Assembly: GCA_016716715.1 (NCBI GenBank)
Contig: JADJVE010000001.1
Location: 310,001-374,000 of the forward strand
Length of the DNA stretch: 64,000 bases
From: Acidobacteriota bacterium
GTDB taxonomy: Bacteria > Acidobacteriota > Thermoanaerobaculia > UBA5066
Direction: 5' to 3'
Part shown: one piece after another, positions 43,442 through 57,640 of the stretch
How positions within the stretch are numbered: position 1 is the first letter of the stretch
How the letters are laid out: each line of letters starts with the position of its first letter
The notes under the pieces: generated by a model
Seen by the model: only the letters and a program-made list of their open reading frames with translations
What the model was told of the DNA's origin: nothing
Databases searched by the model: none
Program-made: the position numbers and the translations under genes

Positions 43442-43900
43442 TCAGGGCGTCTCGGGCGGGATCGCGAGAGCGCGCGCCTTCTGATCGAGAGATTCGACCG
43501 CCGAGTTGAACAGGCGGAGATGGCTTCTTAGGCGGCCGCGCGGGCTGCGCACGCATTGGCGGTAGAGCTTGGCCGTGCACGCTCCGACCGTGTCGGTGTC
43601 GGTGCAACCCGCGTCGTGCATGTCCTGTGACGAATACGTGCGGGACGCACACGCGCTCTCCGCGTCGTCCAAGTTCTTCCGCGCGGCCTTGACGCCCTCG
43701 GCCTGCGCTTTCACGGACGCGACCGCCTCGTCCAGTTGCTGGGGCGTGGTCGGCGGCGGCGGGAGCTGGAGGGCCTTGAGTGCGGACGGGTCGATCTTGA
43801 GCGTCATCGGCAGCTTTGCGCCCTTCGCCGGGGTCGGAAGCTGCGAGAGGGCGGGGGCGGCGGCGAGCGCGGCGAGCAGCAGGACGGCGGTCTTCGTCAT
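43442..43900 (-). CDS. Hypothetical exported protein with four cysteines
   Basis: A 152-residue protein I do not recognise. It has a signal peptide (1-19, ...AAPALSQ), a proline-rich stretch (about 45-55), a helix-rich middle (QLDEAVASVKAQAEGVKAARKNLDDAESA) and four cysteines within about 33 residues (SACAS, DAGCTD, GACTAK, RQCVRS) that could form two disulfides. AAGGAG lies upstream of the ATG. It ends nine bases before the FNR-type palindrome. Confidence 0.6.
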   Translation of the reverse strand: MTKTAVLLLAALAAAPALSQLPTPAKGAKLPMTLKIDPSALKALQLPPPPTTPQQLDEAVASVKAQAEGVKAARKNLDDAESACASRTYSSQDMHDAGCTDTDTVGACTAKLYRQCVRSPRGRLRSHLRLFNSAVESLDQKARALAIPPETP

Positions 43901-44042
43901 CGACGGAGTCTCCTTCGCACGTGAATCTAAGGCACGCGGGGGCCGGAATGCACGCCGCGCAGCGTGATGCCGCTCACGCGCGGTTCGATCTGGCGTCGAG
44001 AGGCCAGCGATCAGCGTTCCAGGGCCAGCCGCCCCTCGGCGT

Positions 44043-45707
44043 TCAGCCGAGCTTCTGGAAGAAGTCGTTCCCCTTGTCGTCCACGAGGATGAAGGCGGGG
44101 AAGTCGACCACGTCGATCGCGTAAACCGCTTCCATGCCGAGCTCGGGGAACTCGAGGATGGCCACTTTCTTGATGTTCTCCTGCGCGAGGATCGCGGCCG
44201 GGCCGCCCGGCGATCCGAGGTAGAAGCCGCCCCACTTCTTGCAGGCCTCGGTCACCTTCGGGCTCCGGTTGCCCTTGGCGATCATGATCATCGACCCGCC
44301 CTTCGACTGGAAGAGGTCGACGTACGAGTCCATGCGGCCGGCGGTCGTCGGCCCGAACGAGCCGGAGGGCTTGCCCTTCGGCGTCTTGGCGGGGCCCGCG
44401 TAGTAAACCGGGTGGTCCTTGAAGTACTGCGGGAGGTCCTGCCCGGAGTCGAGGCGCTCCTTGAGCTTCGCGTGCGCGATGTCGCGCGCCACGACGAGGC
44501 GGCCCGTCAGCGCGAGCGGCGTCGAGACGGGATGCTTCGAAAGCTCCGCGAGGATCTCCTTCATCGGCTTGTCGAGGTCGATCTTCACGAGCCCTGAATG
44601 CTCCTTGGCGCCGGTGTGCGTCGGAAGAAGCGTCTCGGGGTGGCGCTCGAGCTCCTCGAGCCAGAGCCCCTTCGCGTCGATCTTCGCGAGGACGTTGCGG
44701 TCGGCCGAGCACGAGACGCCCATCCCGACCGGGCAGGACGCGCCGTGCCGCGGCAGGCGGATCACGCGCACGTCGTGCGCGAAGTATTTTCCGCCGAACT
44801 GCGCGCCGAAGCCGAGGCCCTGCGCCCTTTCGAGAAGCTTCTTCTCGAGCTCGGGGTCGCGGAACGCGCGGCCGTACTTGTCCCCCGTCGTCGGAAGAGA
44901 GTCGTAGTAGCCGGTCGAGGCGAGCTTGACGGTCTTCAGGCACCCTTCGCCGGACGTGCCGCCCACGACGAAGACGATGTGGTACGGCGGGCACGCGGCG
45001 GTGCCGAGCGACTTCATCTTCTCGACGAGGAACGCCTCGAGGCTCGCGGGGTTGAGAAGCGCCTTCGTCTCCTGGAAGAGGTACGTCTTGTTGGCCGAGC
45101 CGCCGCCCTTGGCGACGAACAGGAACTTGTAGGCGTCGCCCTTCGCCGCGTAGATGTCGATCTGCGCGGGGAGGTTGTTCCCCGTGTTGACCTCGTCGTA
45201 CATGTTCAGCGCGGCCGTCTGCGAGTAGCGGAGGTTCTCGCCGGTGTACGTCTGCCAGATGCCCTTCGAGATCTTCTCGGCGTCGTCGGCGCCGGTCCAC
45301 ACCTGCTGGCCCTTCCACGCGACGACGGTCGCCGTGCCCGTGTCCTGGCAGAACGGCAGCTCGAACTTCGCCGAGACGACGGCGTTGCGGAGAAGCGTCG
45401 TCGCCATGAACTTGTCGTTCGGCGAGGCGCCCGGGTCGGAGAGGATCGACGCGACCTGCTGCTGGTGCTTCGGCCGGAGGAGGAACGACACGTCGCGCAT
45501 CGCCTCGTGCGCGAGGACGGTGAGCGCCTTCGGCTCGACGACGAGCATCGTCTTGCCGGCGAACTTCGCCTTCTTCACGTAGCCCTTCGGGCCGGCCACG
45601 AGCCGGTACTTCGTGTCGTCGTGTCCCTTCGGGAACGGGTTCGCGTACACGAAGACGTCTTTCTTCGCGGGGGCGGTCTTTCTGGTGGCCTGGGTCTTCG
45701 AGGGCAT
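44043..45707 (-). CDS. Class I fumarate hydratase (Fe-S)
   Basis: A 554-residue single-chain class I fumarase of FumA/B build, with alpha and beta halves joined. It interconverts fumarate and malate using an oxygen-sensitive [4Fe-4S] cluster whose ligands fit the cysteines in [29 protein letters not shown] and [10 protein letters not shown]. The beta half contains [13 protein letters not shown] and [31 protein letters not shown]. Related tartrate dehydratases are an alternative but less likely. The ATG at 45707 has GGAGGAG upstream; the long open frame beyond it is a shadow. Confidence 0.92.
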   Translation of the reverse strand: MPSKTQATRKTAPAKKDVFVYANPFPKGHDDTKYRLVAGPKGYVKKAKFAGKTMLVVEPKALTVLAHEAMRDVSFLLRPKHQQQVASILSDPGASPNDKFMATTLLRNAVVSAKFELPFCQDTGTATVVAWKGQQVWTGADDAEKISKGIWQTYTGENLRYSQTAALNMYDEVNTGNNLPAQIDIYAAKGDAYKFLFVAKGGGSANKTYLFQETKALLNPASLEAFLVEKMKSLGTAACPPYHIVFVVGGTSGEGCLKTVKLASTGYYDSLPTTGDKYGRAFRDPELEKKLLERAQGLGFGAQFGGKYFAHDVRVIRLPRHGASCPVGMGVSCSADRNVLAKIDAKGLWLEELERHPETLLPTHTGAKEHSGLVKIDLDKPMKEILAELSKHPVSTPLALTGRLVVARDIAHAKLKERLDSGQDLPQYFKDHPVYYAGPAKTPKGKPSGSFGPTTAGRMDSYVDLFQSKGGSMIMIAKGNRSPKVTEACKKWGGFYLGSPGGPAAILAQENIKKVAILEFPELGMEAVYAIDVVDFPAFILVDDKGNDFFQKLG

Positions 45708-45788
45708 TGGAGTCTCCTCCAGCGTGGAAGTTACCCGATGCCGGCGGAACCGCCTCTGATGCGGATGAACCAAGGGGAACATCGCGTG

Positions 45789-45817
45789 TTGACAGGCGGG
45801 CCGCAGGGCCCGACATT
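45789..45817 (+). promoter_or_regulatory. Candidate promoter of the czcCBA operon
   Basis: TTGACA (45789-45794), a 17-base spacer and GACATT (45812-45817) stand seven bases before the ATG at 45825. The -35 is perfect, the -10 poor. Transcription would begin at or next to the start codon. No metal-regulator operator was recognised. Confidence 0.4.
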
Positions 45818-45824
45818 CGGGGCC

Positions 45825-47090
45825 ATGCGCGGTGTCTTCGTGGCCCGGCTCGTTGCGATCGTGATCGTGGTCGCAGTGCCGGGCGTGATGCGGTCCGAGG
45901 GGCCTGCGATCGAGGTTCTCAGCCTCGGCACAGCCGTCCGACGTGCCGCGGATGTCTCGCCGCTCATGAGCGCGGCGCGGAGCCGGGTCGACGCCGCCGC
46001 CGGCGCCGTGCACCAGGCGGGCCGCCTTCCGAACCCCCTCGGCGAGGTGCGCGTCGAAAGCTGGGACTTTCACGCCGAGCACGCGACGCCCCGGTGGGAC
46101 AACGTCGACTTCTTCGCGACCTTCGCGCAGCCGATCGAGCTCGGAGGGAAGCGTTCGGCACGCACCGGCGAGGCGGCCGCCGCGCGGGACGCCGCGGCCT
46201 TCGATGCGGACCAGACGCGCCACGAGGTGATACTCGAGACGACGCGCACATATCTGGCGGTGCTCCGCGCCCGCTCTCTCATGGACGCGCTGGAGAAGAA
46301 CCGCGAGGCGCTCTCCCGGATCGTCGAGATGCTCGACCGCCGCGTCTCGGAAGGGTGGTCGGCCGAGGCTGACCTTCTTCGGTTCCGGGCCGAGCTGGCC
46401 CGCTCGGAGGAAGCGCTCCTGAGGGTCCGGCTCGAGCGGGATCGTGAACTGCGGTTCCTGGCGGCGCTCCTCGGGGAGCCGGCCCCCATCGCGGCGTCGC
46501 GCCTCGTCGAGCCCGCGATTCCGGCCATCCCCGACGGCGATCCGGATACGCTTGCGCGGTCCGCGCTCGCTCGCCGCCCGGACGTGGCCGCGGCGCGTGC
46601 CCGGGTCGCGCAAGCGCACGAGGCTGCGCGGTTCGAGCGGGCGCGGCAAATCCCGACGGTCGCCCTGACGGCCGGTTACAAGAGAACCTTCGGCCTCGAC
46701 ACGGGGCTCGCGGGCCTCGTGATTCCGCTGCCGATCTTCGACGCGAACGCCGGGAACGTCGCGCGCGCCGAGGCCGAAGCTCAGGCCGCCGAGGCGCGGC
46801 TGGCGGCCCTCGAGTCGCGGCTCCTCGCGGGGGGCGCCGCGCAGATCGCCGCAGCCCGCGAGCTGCGCGCGCGTGCCCTCACGGTGGAGCAGGACCTCGT
46901 CCGGCCGGCGGAAGGGGCTCGCGACGCGGCAACCGCCGCCTTCGACGAAGGGGCCGCGGACGTCCTGCGTCTCGTCGACGCCCGCCGCCTGTATCTCGAC
47001 GCCCGCCGCGAGGCCCTGGACCTGTTTGCCGAGGCGGCGTTCCGCGCGGCCGAGGTGCGGCTGCTGCTCGGCGAGGAGGCGATCCCATGA
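45825..47090 (+). CDS. czcC: Outer-membrane efflux protein, CzcC/TolC family
   Basis: A 421-residue outer-membrane channel with signal peptide (about 1-25, [21 protein letters not shown]) and two TolC-like repeats of long helices ([77 protein letters not shown]). The phrase [22 protein letters not shown] is common in the CzcC branch. It is the exit duct of the heavy-metal pump. The reading frame stays open far upstream; this ATG gives the signal peptide. Confidence 0.87.
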   Translation: MRGVFVARLVAIVIVVAVPGVMRSEGPAIEVLSLGTAVRRAADVSPLMSAARSRVDAAAGAVHQAGRLPNPLGEVRVESWDFHAEHATPRWDNVDFFATFAQPIELGGKRSARTGEAAAARDAAAFDADQTRHEVILETTRTYLAVLRARSLMDALEKNREALSRIVEMLDRRVSEGWSAEADLLRFRAELARSEEALLRVRLERDRELRFLAALLGEPAPIAASRLVEPAIPAIPDGDPDTLARSALARRPDVAAARARVAQAHEAARFERARQIPTVALTAGYKRTFGLDTGLAGLVIPLPIFDANAGNVARAEAEAQAAEARLAALESRLLAGGAAQIAAARELRARALTVEQDLVRPAEGARDAATAAFDEGAADVLRLVDARRLYLDARREALDLFAEAAFRAAEVRLLLGEEAIP

Positions 47091-48349
47091 GCGAGAGTCC
47101 CGGACTGGAACGGTCCCTGTGGCAAAGGCTGCTGGGCCGTCCCGAGTTTCGCCGCGCGCGCCTCCTGGTCGCCGCCCTGATTCTGCTCGTCCCGTGCGTC
47201 GTTCTCGTGAGGTGGCTGACGCGAAAAGCGCCCGAGGCGGGGACGGAGAAGCCTGCCGAGGCCGGCGCCGTCGTGCTCGCCGAATCGGCGCGCCGTGACG
47301 CCGGGATCACCGTCGAAACGGTGAAGCGCATGGCGCGCACGGACCGGCTCGAGGCTCCGGGCGTTCTCGCCCTCGACGAGGCCCGGACGGCGCGCATCGG
47401 CTCGCTCGTGGAGGGGGTCGTCCTCTCCGTGAACGCGGAGGTGGGCGACCGCGTCGCAGCCGGACAGAGGCTTGCGCACCTCAACAGCCACATCATCCAC
47501 GACGCGTGGGCCGACTACCGGAAGGCGATCGCCGACCGGAGGCGGCGCGAGACGGAGCTCGCGTACGCCTCGGCGTCGGCCGGGCGGGCGGACCGGCTCC
47601 TCGAGGCCCGGGCGATCTCGGTCCAGGAGCGCCAGCGGGCCGACGCCGACCGCGTCGCCGCGGCCGAGGAGCTGGACCGCGCGAAGACCGAAGTCCGCCG
47701 GTCCGAGGAGGCTCTCGAGCACCTCGGCATCACGTCCGGAGAGGACCCCTCGGGCGAAAAAGGCGAGGACATCCCGGTGAAGTCGCCGCTGGCCGGGGTC
47801 GTCCTCGAGAAGAAGATCACGGCGGGCACGGCCGTGACGCCGGGAACGCCGCTCTTCGTCGTCAGCGATCTCGGAAGTCTCTGGGCGCTCGCCGAGATCG
47901 ACGAGACGAAGCTTCGGCTCGTGAGAGCGGGCGAGTCGGCGGAGATCCGCGTCTCCGCGTGGCCGGGCGAGATTTTCCGCGGGCGCGTGACGTTCGTCGG
48001 CGACGCCGTCAATCCGAAGACGCGGCGCGTCATGGTGCGCTGCCAGGTCCCGAACCCGGGCGGCCGCCTCAAGCCGGAGATGTATGCCTCCATCGCGATG
48101 GGTGAAGCGGTGCCGCGGCAGATCCTGGCCGTCCCCGCGCGCGCCGTGCAGGAGATGGAAGGGAAGACGATCGTGTTCGTTCCCGGCGGCGCCGGCCGCT
48201 TTGCGCGGCGCGAGGTGGCCGTCGGGGCCGAGGTCGACGGGTGGGTCGAGATCTCCTCCGGGCTGAAGGAGGGCGAGACGGTGGCCTCGGACGGGAGCTT
48301 CCTGCTGAAGTCGGAGCTTCTGAAGAGCGCCGAGCGCCCCGAGAGCTGA
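47087..48349 (+). CDS. czcB: Periplasmic adaptor of a heavy-metal RND pump
   Basis: A 420-residue membrane-fusion protein: one N-terminal membrane helix (about 22-42), barrel-sandwich/lipoyl halves ([21 protein letters not shown] ... [20 protein letters not shown]), a helical hairpin between (about 145-205) and beta-barrel plus membrane-proximal domains ([35 protein letters not shown]). It couples the inner-membrane pump to the channel. ATGA overlap with czcC and GGAGG upstream show co-translation. CzcB-type N-terminal His-rich metal sites are absent. Confidence 0.92.
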   Translation: MSESPGLERSLWQRLLGRPEFRRARLLVAALILLVPCVVLVRWLTRKAPEAGTEKPAEAGAVVLAESARRDAGITVETVKRMARTDRLEAPGVLALDEARTARIGSLVEGVVLSVNAEVGDRVAAGQRLAHLNSHIIHDAWADYRKAIADRRRRETELAYASASAGRADRLLEARAISVQERQRADADRVAAAEELDRAKTEVRRSEEALEHLGITSGEDPSGEKGEDIPVKSPLAGVVLEKKITAGTAVTPGTPLFVVSDLGSLWALAEIDETKLRLVRAGESAEIRVSAWPGEIFRGRVTFVGDAVNPKTRRVMVRCQVPNPGGRLKPEMYASIAMGEAVPRQILAVPARAVQEMEGKTIVFVPGGAGRFARREVAVGAEVDGWVEISSGLKEGETVASDGSFLLKSELLKSAERPES

Positions 48350-48350
48350 G

Positions 48351-51300
48351 ATGGGAGTCATCGAGCGGCTCGTCGCGGCCTCGCTCCGGCAGAGGGTGTT
48401 CGTTCTTCTCTGCCTTGCCGCGCTCGTCGGCGGAGGGCTATGGGCCTGGCGCTCCATCGGTGTCGAGGCGTTTCCGGACCTGACGAACAACCAGGTCGTC
48501 GTCGTCACCGAGGCGCCGGGGCTCGGCGCCGTCGAGGTGGAGCAGCGCGTCACCTATCCCGTGGAGACGGCGCTCACCGGGGCGCCGGGCGCGACGGAGA
48601 TCCGCTCCCTCTCGAAGTTCGGCCTCTCGATGGTCACCATCGTCTTCGAGGACCGCGTCCCGGTCTACTTCGCGCGCCAGCTCGTGACGGAGCGTCTCAC
48701 CGAGGCGCGGGGCCGGCTTCCCCAGGGCCTCGAGCCGTCGCTCGGACCCGTGGCCACCGCGTTCGGCGAGATTTACCAGTACCTCGTCGAGGGAGACGGC
48801 GCCGACCTGATGGAGAAGAAGACTCTCCAGGACTGGGAGATTCGGCCGCGCCTGCGGTCGGTGCCGGGCGTCTCCGAGCTGAATTCCTGGGGCGGACAGA
48901 CGCAGCAGTTCCATGTCGTCGTCGACCCGCGAAAGCTCGAGAAATACGGGCTGTCGCTGAGGCAGCTTTTCGACGCAGTGGCCGACAACAACGTCTCCTT
49001 CTCCGGGGGCTTCATCGAGCACCGCTCGGAGCGGTTCACGGTCCGCGGTGTCGGTCTCGTCCGCGGCGTCGAGGACCTCAGGCGGCTCGTCGTCGCCTCG
49101 GTGGAGGGAGTGCCGGTCTTCGTCGGCGACGTCGCGCAGGTGATCGTCGGCGCGATGCCGCGGCACGGCGCCGTGACGCGCGACGGACGGGGCGAGTCGG
49201 TCGCCGGCATGGTCATCATGCTGATGGGGGAGAACGGGAAGACCGTCGCCGAGCGGGTCAAAGTGCGGGTGAAGGAAATCGTGCGGAGCCTGCCCAAGGG
49301 GCTGTCGATCGTGCCCTTCTACGACCAGACCGAGGTCATCGACCGGACGTCCCACACCGTCCAGAAGAACCTCCTGGAGGGCTCACTCCTCGTCCTTCTC
49401 GTTCTCTTCTTCTTCCTTCGCGATCTCCGCGCGGCCCTGCTCGTGGCGTGCGTCATCCCCGTCGCGATGCTCGCGGGGTTCCTCGGCATGAAGATCTTCG
49501 GGGTCTCGGCGAACCTGATGTCGCTCGGCGCGATCGACTTCGGCCTCATCGTGGACGGGGCCGTCGTCATGGTCGAGAACATCATCCGCAAGCGCGAGGA
49601 GCGCGGAGACGCCATCGGGCCGGGCCGGGAGAGCCCGACCGCCTTCTTCACCTCGGCCGCCACGGAGGTCGCCCGCCCGATCCTGTTCGGCGTCCTCATC
49701 ATCATCGCGGTGTACATCCCGATCTTCGCCCTCGAGGGACTCGAGGGAAAGATGTTCCGCCCCATGGCGGTCACCGTCTGCTCGGCGCTCGTCGGAGCCC
49801 TCGCGGTCTCGCTGACGGCCGTACCCGTCCTCGCCTCGCTCGTGCTCCCCGTGAATGCCGTCGAGCACCCCCAGGAGTGGTTCCGAAAGCTCCGCCGGAC
49901 GTACGTCAGCCACCTCGACGCGGCCATGGGCCACCGGAGGCGGACTCTCTCGGTGGCGCTCGCCGTCGTCGGGGCCGCGATTGCGTCGGTGCCTTTCCTC
50001 GGGACGGAGTTCATGCCGCGCCTCGACGAGGGGTCGATCCTGATCGAGACCCGCAAGCTGCCGTCCGTCTCCCTGCCCGAGTCCGTCGCGATCTCGGGCC
50101 GCGTCGAGCAGATCCTGCGGCGCTTCCCGGAGGTACGCCAGGTCGTCACGAAGATCGGGCGGCCCGACGTAGCGACGGAGGCGATGGGGATCTACCAGGG
50201 GGACGTTTACGTCGTCCTGCACCCGCCGGAGGCGTGGAAGACCGGCCGGACGAAGGAGCAGCTCGTCGACGCGATGGCGCGGGCGCTCGCGGAAATGCCC
50301 GGTCTCTCCGCCAACTTCACGCAGCCGATGGCGATGCGCCTCGACGAGGTCGTGTCCGGCGTCAAGGCGGATGTGGCCGTCAAGATCTTCGGTCCCGACG
50401 CCGCCATCCTCGAGACCCTCGGCGAGGAGGTGCGCAGGGCCCTCGCACCGATCCGCGGCGCCGCCGACCTGCAGGTCGAGGCCCTGACGGGCGCCGCGCA
50501 GATCCAGATCGACGTGGACCGCGAGGCGATGGCGCGCTACGGCCTGAACGTTTCGGACCTCCGGCAGGTCGTCGAGACAGCCGTCGGCGGGGCGGTCGCG
50601 ACGGAGGTTCTCGACGGACCGCGCCGGTTCGGCGTCCTCGTGCGGTTTCCGGACGCGTTCCGCGCGGACCGTGCCGCGCTCGAAACGCTTCTTCTCTCGG
50701 CGCCGGGCGGCGAGAAGGTTCCGCTCGCGACGGTTGCGCGCGTCACGACCATCCGTGGCCCCGAGGCGATCAACCACGAGTCGGGTCAGCGCCGGCTCGT
50801 CGTGCAGACGAACGTGCGCGGTCGCGACATGGGGAGCTTCGTCGCCGAGGGCAAAGAGCGTCTCGCGGCGGCCGTGAAGATTCCCTCCGGCTATCACTTC
50901 GAGTGGGGCGGCCAGTTCGAGAACCAGGAGCGGGCGATGAAGCGGCTCGCCGTCGTCATCCCGCTCTCGCTCGTCATCATTTTTCTGCTCCTCTTCGTGA
51001 CCTTCGGGAACGTCCGGCAGGCGAGTCTCGTCCTCGTGAACGTCCCGTTCGCGCTCGTGGGCGGCATCGGCGCACTCTGGCTTCGCGGGCTCAACCTGAG
51101 CCTTTCGGCCGCGGTCGGGTTCATCGCCCTCTTCGGTGTGGCCGTCCTGAATGGCGTCGTCCTCGTGACGGCGATCAACCATCGGCGCGAGGCGGGCGCG
51201 TCGCTCCGCGCCGCGATCATCGGCGCCGCGGGAACGCGCCTCAAACCGGTCCTCATGACGGCGCTCGTGGCCGCCCTCGGCTTCGTCCCGATGGCCCTCT

Positions 51301-51485
51301 CCACCGGGGCCGGGTCGGAGGTCCAGCGGCCGCTCGCGAGCGTCGTGATCGGCGGCGTCGTGACCTCGATGCTCCTGACGCTCATCGTCCTCCCGACGCT
51401 CTACGACATCGTCGAGGAGCGCGTGGCGCGTCGGCGACAGGCCGAGTTTTACGCAGACATTGCCGAGGACGAGATTCCGACCTGA
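48351..51485 (+). CDS. czcA: Heavy-metal RND efflux pump, CzcA type
   Basis: A 1044-residue proton-driven exporter with twelve membrane helices and two large periplasmic loops. Helix 4 carries IDFGLIVDGAVVMVEN with D396, D402 and E409, the pattern of CzcA-like (Zn/Co/Cd) pumps, not the monovalent CusA pattern. The ends GVIERLVAASLRQRVFVLL and LLTLIVLPTLYDIVEERVARRR are typical. It begins two bases after czcB. Its TGA lies in a short inverted repeat (51483-51497) shared with the convergent torD-like stop, which may serve as a weak two-way terminator. Confidence 0.95.
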   Translation: MGVIERLVAASLRQRVFVLLCLAALVGGGLWAWRSIGVEAFPDLTNNQVVVVTEAPGLGAVEVEQRVTYPVETALTGAPGATEIRSLSKFGLSMVTIVFEDRVPVYFARQLVTERLTEARGRLPQGLEPSLGPVATAFGEIYQYLVEGDGADLMEKKTLQDWEIRPRLRSVPGVSELNSWGGQTQQFHVVVDPRKLEKYGLSLRQLFDAVADNNVSFSGGFIEHRSERFTVRGVGLVRGVEDLRRLVVASVEGVPVFVGDVAQVIVGAMPRHGAVTRDGRGESVAGMVIMLMGENGKTVAERVKVRVKEIVRSLPKGLSIVPFYDQTEVIDRTSHTVQKNLLEGSLLVLLVLFFFLRDLRAALLVACVIPVAMLAGFLGMKIFGVSANLMSLGAIDFGLIVDGAVVMVENIIRKREERGDAIGPGRESPTAFFTSAATEVARPILFGVLIIIAVYIPIFALEGLEGKMFRPMAVTVCSALVGALAVSLTAVPVLASLVLPVNAVEHPQEWFRKLRRTYVSHLDAAMGHRRRTLSVALAVVGAAIASVPFLGTEFMPRLDEGSILIETRKLPSVSLPESVAISGRVEQILRRFPEVRQVVTKIGRPDVATEAMGIYQGDVYVVLHPPEAWKTGRTKEQLVDAMARALAEMPGLSANFTQPMAMRLDEVVSGVKADVAVKIFGPDAAILETLGEEVRRALAPIRGAADLQVEALTGAAQIQIDVDREAMARYGLNVSDLRQVVETAVGGAVATEVLDGPRRFGVLVRFPDAFRADRAALETLLLSAPGGEKVPLATVARVTTIRGPEAINHESGQRRLVVQTNVRGRDMGSFVAEGKERLAAAVKIPSGYHFEWGGQFENQERAMKRLAVVIPLSLVIIFLLLFVTFGNVRQASLVLVNVPFALVGGIGALWLRGLNLSLSAAVGFIALFGVAVLNGVVLVTAINHRREAGASLRAAIIGAAGTRLKPVLMTALVAALGFVPMALSTGAGSEVQRPLASVVIGGVVTSMLLTLIVLPTLYDIVEERVARRRQAEFYADIAEDEIPT

Positions 51486-51494
51486 CGCTGCGCG

Positions 51495-52148
51495 TCAGCT
51501 CGGAAGTCCGTCTTCTTCTTCCTCTCCCGCGAACGTGCAGCCTTCGGGGCAGGGGGTCGGGGGCGCGTCGAGAGAGGGCATCGCCTCGGGCTCGCCGGCC
51601 CGCGCCGCGAGCGCGGCCGCGGCGAGCGTGAGGTACGAGACGCCCCAGCGGTCGAGGTTCTCCGCGAGCGAGGCCGCGAGGCGCGCGACGTGCGCCTTCT
51701 GGAAACGCGCGCGAGCCTCGGCGGTCAGCGCGGCCGCGTCGGGCAGCTCCGCCGCCCGCGCGTAGGCCTCCTTGAGGAGGAGCCAGCCGACGAAGCCGGC
51801 CTCGACGGAGACGTGGTCGGGCGGCTCCTCGGTCTCCGGCCGGAACGCGAATGCGTCGTACGTCTCGCGAATCTCGGCGAGGAGCTGGCCGCCGTCGGCG
51901 CCCCTCTGCCACGTGACCTCGCGCGGCGAGACGACGCCGGGCGCGAGGATCGCGAGGAACGCCTCCTCGCACGCTTCCTCCCGCGCGGCGGTGACAGCGG
52001 CGGAGAGCAACGGGTCGGCCGCGATCGGCTCGAGGGCGTCCACCTCGTCGCGCCAGCCTTCGCGCGGGCGCTCGAACAGGAGGCCGAGGAGCCTCCACGC
52101 CGCGGATTCGCGCAGGAGCGGGGCGTCGGCGGTCGGGTGCAGGCTCAT
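51495..52148 (-). CDS. TorD/NarJ-type molybdoenzyme chaperone
   Basis: A 217-residue all-helical cytoplasmic chaperone that should guide cofactor insertion and Tat proofreading of the molybdoenzyme encoded upstream. LLRESAAWRLLGLLFERPREGW, EACEEAFLAILAPGVVSPREV and EEPPDHVSVEAGFVGWLLLKEAYA (the EPxDHxxxE motif) mark the TorD/DmsD/NarJ family. It is the last gene of the operon; its ATG overlaps the gamma-subunit stop. Confidence 0.88.
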   Translation of the reverse strand: MSLHPTADAPLLRESAAWRLLGLLFERPREGWRDEVDALEPIAADPLLSAAVTAAREEACEEAFLAILAPGVVSPREVTWQRGADGGQLLAEIRETYDAFAFRPETEEPPDHVSVEAGFVGWLLLKEAYARAAELPDAAALTAEARARFQKAHVARLAASLAENLDRWGVSYLTLAAAALAARAGEPEAMPSLDAPPTPCPEGCTFAGEEEEDGLPS

Positions 52149-53029
52149 TTCTGGCCCTCCAGGTTGAACGGGATCCACACGGTGCGCATCTTCCGCGCGC
52201 CGGACTCCTCGTCGGCGCCTTCCCACACGGCGAATGCAATTTGCGAGCGGCCGGGCGCCGTCACGCCCGTGGGCAGGCGGCGAGAGAGGACGACGGCCCA
52301 GCCCGTCGCGGTCCGCACGCCTTTGCCGTTGGACCCGGCGGAAGCGCCGGGCGCGAGCGTGCCGGGCCCCTCCGCGACGAGGTCTTCGACAGGGGTCTTT
52401 CGCGGGCCGGCCATCGCGTTGCCGAGCGCGCGCGCCGGCGCGTAGCGCAGGGCGGCCTCCTTCTGCTCGGGCGAGCCTTCCACGAGGCTCTTCGCCTCGA
52501 ACGGGTAGTGGTCGACGGTCGAATTCGGATAGAGGTCGCGAAGCGTATCGCCGCGCCCGTCCACGACGGCCTGCCAGGACGCCCGCCAGTACGTGATCTC
52601 GACGCCGCGCCCTTTCTCGCCCATCTGCGGCGCGGGGAGGTCGCGGGCGGGCGGATTCGCGGGGAACTGGACCGCGCATGCGTCGGTGAAGCGCGCCGGG
52701 CCGGGCATGTCGTTCTTCGTCGCGTCGGCCCACTCGAGGAAGAACGCGACGGTCGTCCCGTCGTGCATCGCGCGGACGCGGACTTCCGGCGTCGTCGCCT
52801 TGAGGAGGCGCGGCTCGACCATGTCCTGCGGGACGAGCGGCGCGACGTGGATGGGCAGCGCCGCCCACGCGGGATCGCCCGGCGCGGCGGCGAGCGCGGA
52901 GCGGCGTACGGCCTTCACTTCGCCGGGCGAGAGATTCGGCTTCTTCGCACACGCGGCCGCGCCAGACAGCAGCGCAGCCAACATGAAAGCTCCGGCGCGA
53001 CGGAAAGCGCGGTGCTCATTCACTTTCAT
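52145..53029 (-). CDS. Haem-b gamma subunit of a type II DMSO-reductase-family enzyme
   Basis: A 294-residue exported protein of the ethylbenzene-dehydrogenase/chlorate-reductase gamma family (also NarC of haloarchaeal nar operons). A signal peptide (about 1-28, LLSGAAACAKK, possibly a lipoprotein signal) precedes a beta-sandwich with the haem-pocket regions VRAMHDGTTVAFFLEWADATKND and EITYWRASWQA. Met and His/Lys ligands to haem b cannot be fixed by eye. It carries electrons between the Fe-S subunit and a cytochrome. The 33-base gap upstream is A-rich on its coding strand. Confidence 0.82.
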   Translation of the reverse strand: MKVNEHRAFRRAGAFMLAALLSGAAACAKKPNLSPGEVKAVRRSALAAAPGDPAWAALPIHVAPLVPQDMVEPRLLKATTPEVRVRAMHDGTTVAFFLEWADATKNDMPGPARFTDACAVQFPANPPARDLPAPQMGEKGRGVEITYWRASWQAVVDGRGDTLRDLYPNSTVDHYPFEAKSLVEGSPEQKEAALRYAPARALGNAMAGPRKTPVEDLVAEGPGTLAPGASAGSNGKGVRTATGWAVVLSRRLPTGVTAPGRSQIAFAVWEGADEESGARKMRTVWIPFNLEGQK

Positions 53030-53062
53030 AGAAATCTTTCTTTCTTTTTTCTGTTTTCGCGA

Positions 53063-54184
53063 TCACGGGCAGTTCGTGCGCTGGACGCCGTAACGGAGGT
53101 CGACGGCGGCGCGGACGTGCGCGGGCTCGCGGTACGGGACGCGCACGATCTCCGTGCCGTCCTCCTTGAGCCCGATGATCGTGTCGCCCGTCCGCTTCCA
53201 GCGCGGCATGACCTCTTCGCTGCAGCCGAAGAGCGAGAGCAGGCCCGCGAGATCCTGGTCCGCCGTCTTGTACGTCTCGATCGCCTTGTGGGCGCCTGGC
53301 CCGAACATCTGCTCGAGGTACGGCTCGGCGCCGTGCACGGGCGGGATGTAATAGACGTTCGGCTCGAGGCCGAGCTGCGGGAAGAGCGGGAGCGCGACCT
53401 TCCGCACGTGGACGAGGTAGTCGATCGGGTTCGACGGGTCGGCCTTGTCGGGCGTGTTGATGAAGCCCGCCATGCGGATCTTCCCGATGCAGTTCACGAA
53501 GCACTGGGGCTGGTTGCCGGCCTCGATCTTCGGGAAGCACGCGATGCACTTCTCGGAGGTGCCCGTCATCGGGTTGAAGAAGACCTTCTTGTACGGGCAG
53601 GCCTGCACGCATTCCTGATAGCCGCGGCAGCGCCCCTGGTCGACGAGGACGATCCCGTCCTCGGGGCGCTTGTAGATCGAGCCGCGCGGACACGACGCGA
53701 GGCAGGCCGGGTACGTGCAGTGGTTGCAGATGCGCGCGAGGTAGTAGAACCACGCCATGTGCGGGCCGGAGAAGCCCGCGCCCTTCTCGATCTTGCCGGA
53801 GCAGTCGTCCTCGCCGACGTTCGGGTGCGCGTAGTCGATCTCCTCGGGCCGCCAGCCGAGGACGCGCTTGCCCGCCGGGGCCGCCTCGAAGATCGTCTGG
53901 CCCTCGTAGCGCCCGCCGTCCCACGTCTGCGGGCCGAGCTTCTCGAGGATGTTCACGTCCCACCCGAGCGGGTAGTAGCCGTAGGGCTTGGATTCGACGT
54001 TGTTCCAGAGCATGTACTCCTGGCCCTTGCCCGACGTCCACGTCGTCTTGCAGGCCAGCGTGCACGTCTGGCAGGCGATGCACTTGTTCACGTCGAAGAT
54101 CGCCGCGAACTGCTTCTTCGGGCGGGCCTCGGGGTACCAGTAGGACATCTCCCGCTGGATCTGCCAGTTCTTCACGCGTGCCAT
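53063..54184 (-). CDS. Fe-S beta subunit, NarH/NxrB-like
   Basis: A 373-residue iron-sulfur protein with four cysteine groups that suit three [4Fe-4S] and one [3Fe-4S] cluster: [15 protein letters not shown] (about 35-45), [40 protein letters not shown] and [47 protein letters not shown] and [17 protein letters not shown] recall the beta subunits of Nitrospira/anammox-type nitrite oxidoreductase and archaeal NarH. It has no signal and should be carried out with the alpha subunit. It starts three bases after the alpha stop. Confidence 0.9.
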   Translation of the reverse strand: MARVKNWQIQREMSYWYPEARPKKQFAAIFDVNKCIACQTCTLACKTTWTSGKGQEYMLWNNVESKPYGYYPLGWDVNILEKLGPQTWDGGRYEGQTIFEAAPAGKRVLGWRPEEIDYAHPNVGEDDCSGKIEKGAGFSGPHMAWFYYLARICNHCTYPACLASCPRGSIYKRPEDGIVLVDQGRCRGYQECVQACPYKKVFFNPMTGTSEKCIACFPKIEAGNQPQCFVNCIGKIRMAGFINTPDKADPSNPIDYLVHVRKVALPLFPQLGLEPNVYYIPPVHGAEPYLEQMFGPGAHKAIETYKTADQDLAGLLSLFGCSEEVMPRWKRTGDTIIGLKEDGTEIVRVPYREPAHVRAAVDLRYGVQRTNCP

Positions 54185-54187
54185 GGC

Positions 54188-57636
<3,449 letters not shown>

Positions 57637-57640
<4 letters not shown>

